Positions 1 to 4,298 of a stretch of 5,416 nt of DNA are shown here, one piece after another. Origin of the DNA: Streptosporangiaceae bacterium. Its GTDB lineage: Bacteria > Actinomycetota > Actinomycetes > Streptosporangiales > Streptosporangiaceae. The stretch covers positions 1-5,416 of the forward strand of contig JASIJN010000413.1 in assembly GCA_030050125.1 (NCBI GenBank). The letters are read 5' to 3'. The notes below the pieces were generated by a model. That model was not told where the DNA came from and did no database searches. It saw only the letters and a list, made by a program, of their open reading frames with translations. The position numbers and the translations under genes were made by a program. Numbering within the stretch: position 1 is the stretch's first letter; each line of letters opens with the position of its first letter.

Positions 1-351
1 GACGCTCCCCGCCCGGTCGAGGCCGACGACCTGCTGCCCGAGCGCGCACTCGACGGCGACGAGCAGGCCCGGGCGCAGCTCCTGGCCGACGTGTACGAGC
101 CGCTGCTGGGCGGCGGGTCCGCGCTGCTCGACACCGTCATGACCTACCTGGAGCAGGGCCACTCGCTGGAGGCCACCGCCCGGCTGCTGTTCGTGCATCC
201 GAACACCGTGCGCTACCGGCTGCGCCGCGTCAGTGAGCTCACCGGCCTGGTCCCCGGCGACGGCCGGGGCGGCTTCGCGCTCTGGGTGGCCGTGGTGCTC
301 GGCCGACTGACCAACAGCTACTCGACGGTACGGACGCACAAGGGAACATGA
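1..351 (+). CDS. fasR: PucR-family transcriptional regulator FasR, C-terminal part (5' end outside window)
   Basis: An open frame enters from the left edge and ends at a TGA at 349-351, giving the last 116 residues of a protein whose start is not in the window. Residues about 55-81 of this fragment form the C-terminal helix-turn-helix of PucR-type regulators; the stretch ATARLLFVHPNTVRYRLRRV is the typical recognition-helix region (HTH_30 type). The segment before it, with LLPERAL and an LLDTVMTYLEQG helix, matches my memory of Streptomyces FasR (SCO2386). FasR is known in S. coelicolor as an activator of the fabD-fabH-acpP-fabF operon, and the gene sits directly upstream of that operon here, which supports the name. 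The internal ATG at 91 is not the real start, because the conserved segment continues upstream to base 1. The ligand-sensing half lies outside the window. The family assignment is strong; the FasR identity rests on context and remembered similarity. Confidence 0.88.
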   Translation, partial: DAPRPVEADDLLPERALDGDEQARAQLLADVYEPLLGGGSALLDTVMTYLEQGHSLEATARLLFVHPNTVRYRLRRVSELTGLVPGDGRGGFALWVAVVLGRLTNSYSTVRTHKGT

Positions 352-437
352 CCTGTAGGCTTCATACAACGCTGGCTCGCTGAACTTCGTGCGCTTCGTC
401 ATTCGTATGGTGAACTTCTACAGTGCAGGGTAGAGGG
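352..437 (+). promoter_or_regulatory. fasR-fabD intergenic region, probable promoter/operator of the fab operon
   Basis: This 86-nt gap is visibly less GC-rich than the genes around it, as expected of an actinobacterial promoter. Two hexamers fit the TANNNT -10 pattern: TAGGCT at 356-361 and TATGGT at 406-411. Neither has a convincing TTGAC -35 at 17-18 bp, so no promoter can be fixed. A perfect 8-bp direct repeat, TGAACTTC, occurs at 381-388 and 411-418 with a 30-bp period, close to three helical turns. CTTCGT also occurs twice between the copies (385-390 and 394-399). These are candidate operator half-sites, possibly for FasR, but that is inference. I see no terminator after fasR, so read-through from fasR is possible. 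Confidence 0.5.
381..418 (+). repeat. Direct repeat TGAACTTC, two copies 30 bp apart
   Basis: TGAACTTC is present at 381-388 and again, without mismatch, at 411-418. The start-to-start distance is 30 bp, which places both copies on nearly the same face of the helix. They lie 20-57 bp upstream of the fabD ATG. They may be binding sites for the adjacent regulator, but an 8-mer can repeat by chance in a stretch of this length, so this is only a candidate. Confidence 0.4.
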
Positions 438-1646
438 ATGCTTCTCATCGCGGCGCCTGGCCAGGGCGCTCAGGCTCCGGGGTTCCTCCGGGACTGGCTG
501 GAGCTGCCCGGCATGCCGGAGCGCCTGGGATCCTGGTCCGAGCTGGCCGGGTGCGACCTGATCCGCTGCGGGACCACCGCGGACGCCGAGGAGATCAGGG
601 ACACCGCGATCGCGCAGCCGCTGCTGGTCGCGGCCGCGATCGCCGTCGCCGCCGAGCTGTTCGGCGGGCCCGGCCGGCTGGCCGAAGCGGCCGCCGATTC
701 CGGCATAGACGCCGCGGCCGGGCACAGCGTCGGAGAACTGGCGGCGGGCGCCATCGCCGGGGTGATACAGCCGCCAGACGCGATCCGGCTGGTGCGGGCG
801 CGGGCTCGGGCCATGGCCCGCGCGGCGGCCGCCGAGCCCACCGGCATGACCGCCGTGCTCGGCGGCGACGGGGAGGCCGTTCTGGCCTCCATCGAGGCGC
901 ACGGGCTGACCCCGGCCAACGTCAACGGGGCCGGCCAGGTCGTGGCCGCCGGGACCATGGACCAGCTGGCCGCGTTCGAGGCCGACCCGCCGCCGGGGGC
1001 CAGGCTGCGGCCGCTGTCGGTGGCCGGTGCCTTCCATACCCGGCACATGGCCCCGGCCGTGGACGCGCTGCGCGAGGCCGCCGCGGGTCTGACCGTGAGC
1101 AGCCCGGCCCTGGCCCTGCTGTCCAACCGGGACGGCGCCGTGGTCGGCAGCGGCAGCGACTGGCTGGAACGGATCGTCACCCAGGTCAGCGCGCCGGTCC
1201 GCTGGGACAAGTGCATGCAGACGATGGCCAGCCTTGGCGTCTCGGCGCTGATCGAGCTCCCCCCGGCCGGCACGCTGACCGGCCTGGCCCGCCGGGCCCT
1301 GCCCGGGGTGAAGACCCTGGCCCTGAAGAGCCCGGCCGACCTGGATCGCGCCCGGGCCCTGCTGACGGCCGGCCGCGGCGCCGAGTCCGACACCCACCCA
1401 CCGGACTGGCGGCTGCTGGTCGCGCCGCTCGCCGGGACGTTCAGGGCCGTCCCGGACGGCGCGTCCGCCGGGCCCGGCACCGTGGTCGGCATCGGGACCG
1501 AGCTCGGGCACCTGGAGATCCGCGGCGGCCACCACACGATCTCCCCCTCGTTTCAGGCGACGATCATCGAATGGCTGGTCGAAGACGGCGACCGGGTCAG
1601 CGCCGGCCAGCCGCTGCTCCGGCTGCGGCCCAACGGAAGCGACTGA
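438..1646 (+). CDS. fabD: Malonyl-CoA:ACP transacylase (FabD) with C-terminal biotinyl-like domain
   Basis: FabD transfers malonyl from malonyl-CoA to the acyl carrier protein, supplying extender units to type II fatty acid synthase in the cytosol. With the ATG at 438 the protein is 402 residues. It opens with the actinobacterial MLLIAAPGQGAQAPGF start, carrying the GQGAQ loop. The nucleophile elbow GHSVGE is at 95-100 (Ser97), Arg122 fits the malonate-binding arginine, and GAFH gives catalytic His200. QVSAPVRWD (249-257) is the usual late FabD motif. FabD proper ends near residue 312, after ALKSPADLDRARALL; E. coli FabD is 309 residues. The remaining 90 residues contain a BCCP-like domain (about 324-398), listed separately. 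A GTG at 423 could add five residues, but the conserved N-terminus fits 438. An AGGG at 427-430 lies 7 nt before that ATG, and GAGGG abuts it. fabH begins 13 nt downstream. The enzyme call is very secure; the domain extension is the unusual part. Confidence 0.96.
   Translation: MLLIAAPGQGAQAPGFLRDWLELPGMPERLGSWSELAGCDLIRCGTTADAEEIRDTAIAQPLLVAAAIAVAAELFGGPGRLAEAAADSGIDAAAGHSVGELAAGAIAGVIQPPDAIRLVRARARAMARAAAAEPTGMTAVLGGDGEAVLASIEAHGLTPANVNGAGQVVAAGTMDQLAAFEADPPPGARLRPLSVAGAFHTRHMAPAVDALREAAAGLTVSSPALALLSNRDGAVVGSGSDWLERIVTQVSAPVRWDKCMQTMASLGVSALIELPPAGTLTGLARRALPGVKTLALKSPADLDRARALLTAGRGAESDTHPPDWRLLVAPLAGTFRAVPDGASAGPGTVVGIGTELGHLEIRGGHHTISPSFQATIIEWLVEDGDRVSAGQPLLRLRPNGSD
1407..1631 (+). other. 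Biotin carboxyl carrier-like domain fused to FabD, lysine motif lost
   Basis: This segment encodes FabD residues about 324-398. It reads like a BCCP/biotinyl domain. It starts with LLVAPLAGTF, corresponding to the VxSPMVGTF opening of BCCP. It ends with IIEWLVEDGDRVSAGQPLLR, corresponding to the VxxILVExGxxVxxGQPLxxI hairpin. A central HLE (358-360) aligns with the strand before the biotinylation site. Where BCCP has E-A-M-K-M, this protein has E-I-R-G-G (360-364), so the attachment lysine aligns with Gly363 (codon 1524-1526). There is no lysine anywhere in the domain, so neither biotin nor lipoate can be attached in the usual way. The alignment was done by eye against remembered E. coli BCCP and needs about three gapped positions in the loop after GTF. 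Plant BADC proteins are a known parallel: BCCP homologues without the lysine that bind and restrain acetyl-CoA carboxylase. Any such role here is inference. Confidence 0.8.
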
Positions 1647-1651
1647 AGGAG
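1646..1651 (+). promoter_or_regulatory. Ribosome binding site of fabH
   Basis: AAGGAG lies 8 nt before the fabH ATG at 1660 and shares its first base with the fabD stop codon TGA (1644-1646). The overlap of stop and Shine-Dalgarno suggests that a ribosome finishing fabD can restart on fabH. This fixes the fabH start. Confidence 0.85.
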
Positions 1652-1659
1652 AGGCCTGG

Positions 1660-2625
1660 ATGCGACTCAGCGAAGGCTCAGCGGGCGCGCGGATACTCGC
1701 GTTCGGCGGTTACCAGCCGGCCAGGGTGGTGACCAACGATGACCTCGCGGCCACGCTGGATACCACGGACGAGTGGATCCGCAGCCGGGTGGGCATCGCC
1801 AGCCGCCGGATCGCGGGCCCCGACGAGACCGTGGCCGACATGGGGGTCGCGGCGGGGGGCAAGGCCCTGGCGGCCAGCGGCCTGTCCCCCGGCGACATAG
1901 ACCTGGTGATCGTGGCCACCTGCACGGTGGATGTGCCGATCCCGAACACCGCTGCCGTCGTGGCCCGCAGGCTCGGCATCCGCGCCCCTGGCGCCTACGA
2001 CATGAACGCGGCCTGCGCGGGCTTCTGCTACGCGCTGGCCAACGCCGCCGACGCGGTGCGATCAGGCTCGGCGAGCAACGTGCTGGTCATCGGGTCAGAA
2101 AAGCTGTCTCAGTGGGTCGACTGGACCGACCGGAGCACCTGCATCATCTTCGCCGACGGCGCGGGCGCCGTGGTGGTGGGCCCGGCGGACGACCCGGCCG
2201 AGGCCGGGATCGGGCCGGTCGTGTGGGGCAGCGTCGGCGAGATGGCGGACAAGATCTACATACCGGACCGGAACTCGTTCATCATCCAGGAGGGGCAGTC
2301 GGTGTTCCGCTGGGCCACCACCGCGCTGCACCCGGTGGCCAGGCAGGCCTGCGAGCTGGCCGGCGTGGACCCGGCCGAGCTGGCCGCGTTCGTCCCGCAC
2401 CAGGCCAACCTGCGGATCGTGGAGGCCATCGCGCGCCGGCTCGGCGCGCCCCAGGCGCTGGTCGCCGACGACATCGTGACCTCGGGCAATACCTCGTCGG
2501 CGTCCATCCCCCTGGCGCTGTCCCGGATGCTGGAGCGCGGTGAGATCCCGTCGGGCGCGCCCGTCCTGCTGCTCGGCTTCGGCGCCGGCATCTGCTACGC
2601 CGGCCAGGTGATCACGGTACCCTGA
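1660..2625 (+). CDS. fabH: 3-oxoacyl-ACP synthase III (FabH)
   Basis: FabH starts fatty acid chains by condensing a primer acyl-CoA with malonyl-ACP, releasing CoA and CO2. The 321-residue protein is of normal size for the family (E. coli 317). The thiolase-fold triad is intact: Cys119 in NAACAGF, His247 in PHQAN, Asn277 in SGNTSSAS. TTDEWIRSRVGI (35-46) holds the tryptophan that packs on CoA, and GFGAG (306-310) is the C-terminal glycine loop. The position of E. coli Phe87, which narrows the primer pocket, aligns with Ile94 (VPIPN) here, so a larger or branched primer would be plausible, as in branched-chain actinomycete lipids. Between WGSVGEMADK and IIQEGQSVFRWA the loop is about ten residues shorter than in the S. 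coelicolor enzyme as I remember it. The ATG at 1660 is set by a strong AAGGAG. The gene lies between fabD and acpP, as in Streptomyces. The family is certain; the primer preference is inference. Confidence 0.95.
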   Translation: MRLSEGSAGARILAFGGYQPARVVTNDDLAATLDTTDEWIRSRVGIASRRIAGPDETVADMGVAAGGKALAASGLSPGDIDLVIVATCTVDVPIPNTAAVVARRLGIRAPGAYDMNAACAGFCYALANAADAVRSGSASNVLVIGSEKLSQWVDWTDRSTCIIFADGAGAVVVGPADDPAEAGIGPVVWGSVGEMADKIYIPDRNSFIIQEGQSVFRWATTALHPVARQACELAGVDPAELAAFVPHQANLRIVEAIARRLGAPQALVADDIVTSGNTSSASIPLALSRMLERGEIPSGAPVLLLGFGAGICYAGQVITVP

Positions 2626-2665
2626 CCGGGCCCCGGCCCCGGGGCCCGGATCGATGTCGCATCGA
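2626..2665 (+). repeat. Two adjacent inverted repeats in the fabH-acpP gap
   Basis: Directly after the fabH stop, CCGGGCCCCGG (2626-2636) is followed two bases later by its exact reverse complement CCGGGGCCCGG (2639-2649). Allowing a real loop of four to six bases, this gives a 9-10 bp stem made only of G:C pairs. One base further on, TCGATG (2651-2656) and CATCGA (2660-2665) form a perfect 6-3-6 palindrome. No T-run follows, so a classic intrinsic terminator is unlikely. Possible roles are partial attenuation, an mRNA processing or stability barrier 5' of acpP, or an operator for the second palindrome. The repeats are read directly; the role is open. Confidence 0.65.
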
Positions 2666-2678
2666 AACGACAGAGAAG

Positions 2679-2684
2679 AAGGAG
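2679..2684 (+). promoter_or_regulatory. Ribosome binding site of acpP
   Basis: AAGGAG lies 10 nt before the ATG at 2695. A second ATG follows at 2701, 16 nt from this site, so the first ATG is the better start. Confidence 0.8.
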
Positions 2685-2694
2685 AGCACAACCC

Positions 2695-2949
2695 ATGGCC
2701 ATGACCGACCAGGAAATCCTGACGGGCCTCGGCGAGATTATCGATGAGGTGGCTGGCGTCCCCGCCGACCAGGTGACCCCGGAGAAGACGTTCGTCGACG
2801 ACCTGGACATCGACTCGCTGTCCATGGTCGAGATAGCGGTGGCGGCGCAGGACAAGTTCGGCGTCGAGATTCCCGACGACCAGCTCAAGGACCTGAAGAC
2901 CGTTCAGGACGTGGTCGACTACGTCCGTCGGTCGAGCGTGTCGGCCTGA
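2695..2949 (+). CDS. acpP: Acyl carrier protein (AcpP) of fatty acid synthase II
   Basis: This small acidic cytosolic protein carries the growing acyl chain as a thioester on phosphopantetheine. It has 84 residues, close to the usual size of about 80. The attachment serine is Ser41 in DLDIDSLSMVEI, the classic DSL signature at the start of helix II, with acidic residues that partner enzymes dock on. Helix I (4-20), the loop through FVDDL and the final helix near TVQDVVDYVRR fit the four-helix ACP fold. The protein begins MAMTDQEIL; initiation at Met3 is possible but the Shine-Dalgarno spacing favours the first ATG. Its place between fabH and fabF marks it as the primary-metabolism ACP, not a polyketide ACP. 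Unlike the tight fabD-fabH and fabF-accD6 junctions, acpP is flanked on both sides by longer gaps with GC-rich inverted repeats, which would allow it to be expressed at a different level. Confidence 0.97.
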   Translation: MAMTDQEILTGLGEIIDEVAGVPADQVTPEKTFVDDLDIDSLSMVEIAVAAQDKFGVEIPDDQLKDLKTVQDVVDYVRRSSVSA

Positions 2950-2962
2950 CCGGGACATTTCA

Positions 2963-2977
2963 CCGGCGCGGCGCCGG
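2963..2977 (+). repeat. GC-rich palindrome in the acpP-fabF gap
   Basis: CCGGCGC (2963-2969), one G, then GCGCCGG (2971-2977) form a perfect 7-1-7 inverted repeat starting 14 nt after the acpP stop. A further CCGGCGCC at 2998-3005 could pair with the right arm instead. There is no T-tract. It may be a weak hairpin that protects or processes the acpP message, but short GC palindromes are common in such GC-rich DNA. Confidence 0.4.
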
Positions 2978-3017
2978 CCATCCGGCTCAGGGAGGGCCCG
3001 GCGCCGCGCACTCGACT

Positions 3018-3024
3018 GGAGGAG
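3018..3024 (+). promoter_or_regulatory. Ribosome binding site of fabF, supports GTG start
   Basis: GGAGGAG ends 10 nt before the GTG at 3035. There is no in-frame ATG nearby, and the protein read from this GTG has the normal FabF N-terminus, so the site decides the start. Confidence 0.8.
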
Positions 3025-3034
3025 CGCGATCACA

Positions 3035-4282
3035 GTGGTCACAGATCGGACGAACGTCGTCGTCACCGGGCTTGGCGCGATCACGCCGGTGGGCGCCGAC
3101 GTCCCGGCGACCTGGGACTCGCTGCTGGCCGGGCGCAGCGGCGTGACCAAGCTGACCGACGACTGGGCCGCCGAGCTGCCCGCCAGGATCGCGGCCTGGG
3201 CCGCCGCCGATCCGGCCACGCTGATCGACCGGGTGCAGGCACGCCGCATGGACCGATGCGAGCAGTTCGCGATGGTCGCGGCGCGCGAGGCATGGCAGAA
3301 CGCGGGCGCCCCGGCCGTCGACCCCGACCGGCTCGGCGTGGTGGTGTCCAGCGGCATCGGCGGCGTGGCGTCCACCCTGACCGCCTACGACACGCTGCGC
3401 GAGAGGGGGTGGCGGCGGCTCTCGCCGTACACGGTGCCGATGCTGATGCCGAACGGCTCGGCCGGCTGGCTCAGCATCGAGCTGGGCGCCCGGGCCGGGG
3501 TGCACACCACGGTGAGCGCCTGCGCCTCGGGCGCCGAGGCCATCGGCTACGCCATGGAGATGATCAGGTCCGGCCGCGCCGACGTGGTGCTGGCCGGCGG
3601 GACCGAGGCCGCGATCATCCCGCTGAACATCGCGGCGTTCGCCGCCATGCGCGCCCTGTCCACCCGCAACGACGAGCCGCAGCGTGCCTCACGGCCGTTC
3701 GACAAGGGCCGCGACGGGTTCGTGCTCGGCGAGGGCGCCGGCATGCTGGTGCTGGAGTCGGCCGAGCACGCCGCCCGCCGCGGCGCGCGGGTGCACGCGG
3801 TCGCGGCGGGCGTCGGCTACTCCGCTGACGCCCACCACATCGCCCAGCCCGAGCCGGACGGGAGCGGGGTGGTGCTCGCCATCCAGCGCGTGCTCGCCGA
3901 CGCACGCCTGTCCCCCGACCAGGTCACCCACGTCAACGCGCACGCGACCTCCACGCCAGCGGGCGACGCGGTCGAGTGCCAGGCGATCGCCTCGGCCCTC
4001 GGTCCGGCCTCCGCCGGCGTGGTGCTCTCGGCCACCAAGTCGATGACCGGGCACCTTCTCGGCGGCGCGGGCGCGGTCGAGTCGGTCGCCGCGATCCTCG
4101 CCCTCAGGGAGCGGGTCGCGCCGCCCACCATCAACCTCGAGGACCCCGACGACGACGCCGGGCTCCACATCGCGACCGAGGCGACCAAGCTGCGGCCGCG
4201 GGGCGCGGCGCCGATGGCGGTGCTGAACAACTCGTTCGGCTTCGGCGGGCACAACGTCGCGCTCGCCTTCACCGCCGCCTGA
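3035..4282 (+). CDS. fabF: 3-oxoacyl-ACP synthase II (FabF, KasA/KasB-type)
   Basis: FabF elongates acyl-ACP by two carbons with malonyl-ACP as donor, the condensing step of each fatty acid synthase II cycle. The 415-residue protein matches the family length (E. coli 413). It starts with VVVTGLGAITPVG after a GTG codon. The catalytic set is complete: Cys163 in VSACASGAEAIG, His303 in NAHATSTPAGD, Lys335 in SATKSMTGH, and His340 in the same motif. NSFGFGGHN (399-407) is the gatekeeper and oxyanion loop near the end. GGTEAAI and RPFDKGRDGFVLGEGAG are further ketosynthase signatures. An active-site Cys rather than Gln rules out a chain-length-factor or decarboxylase-type homologue. The gene follows acpP by 85 nt and precedes accD6 by 16 nt. 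Mycobacterium tuberculosis has kasA and kasB at this place; here a single ketosynthase gene is present. The call is very secure. Confidence 0.97.
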   Translation: MVTDRTNVVVTGLGAITPVGADVPATWDSLLAGRSGVTKLTDDWAAELPARIAAWAAADPATLIDRVQARRMDRCEQFAMVAAREAWQNAGAPAVDPDRLGVVVSSGIGGVASTLTAYDTLRERGWRRLSPYTVPMLMPNGSAGWLSIELGARAGVHTTVSACASGAEAIGYAMEMIRSGRADVVLAGGTEAAIIPLNIAAFAAMRALSTRNDEPQRASRPFDKGRDGFVLGEGAGMLVLESAEHAARRGARVHAVAAGVGYSADAHHIAQPEPDGSGVVLAIQRVLADARLSPDQVTHVNAHATSTPAGDAVECQAIASALGPASAGVVLSATKSMTGHLLGGAGAVESVAAILALRERVAPPTINLEDPDDDAGLHIATEATKLRPRGAAPMAVLNNSFGFGGHNVALAFTAA

Positions 4283-4298
4283 CCTGGGCGCACCCGAC

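Noticed and set aside
91..351. Small 86-codon gene starting at the ATG-like codon at 91
   Set aside because: The frame is open back to base 1 and the upstream residues match the regulator family, so this is only the tail of fasR.
423..437. GTG at 423 as the fabD start
   Set aside because: It adds five residues before the conserved MLLIAAPGQGAQ start and has no ribosome binding site upstream; ATG at 438 is preferred.
399..1537. Long open frames on the minus strand opposite fabD (378 and 355 codons)
   Set aside because: They are shadows of a high-GC gene: Gly/Arg/Pro/Ala/Ser-rich, with no recognisable motif, while the + strand frame carries all FabD catalytic motifs.
1407..1631. A functional BCCP or lipoyl domain, or a frameshifted separate accB gene
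   Set aside because: There is no lysine at or near the attachment position, and the reading frame runs without a break from FabD, so it is neither biotinylatable nor a separate gene.
2626..2649. Rho-independent terminator after fabH
   Set aside because: The stem is strong but no T-run follows, and acpP must be transcribed just downstream; listed as an inverted repeat instead.
3030..3044. TCACAG repeated at the fabF start
   Set aside because: A 6-bp word twice at 9-bp spacing, overlapping the start codon; likely chance.
2095..3375. 426-codon minus-strand open frame across fabH, acpP and fabF
   Set aside because: It crosses three well-supported genes and their gaps in antisense and has low-complexity composition; a product of high-GC codon bias.
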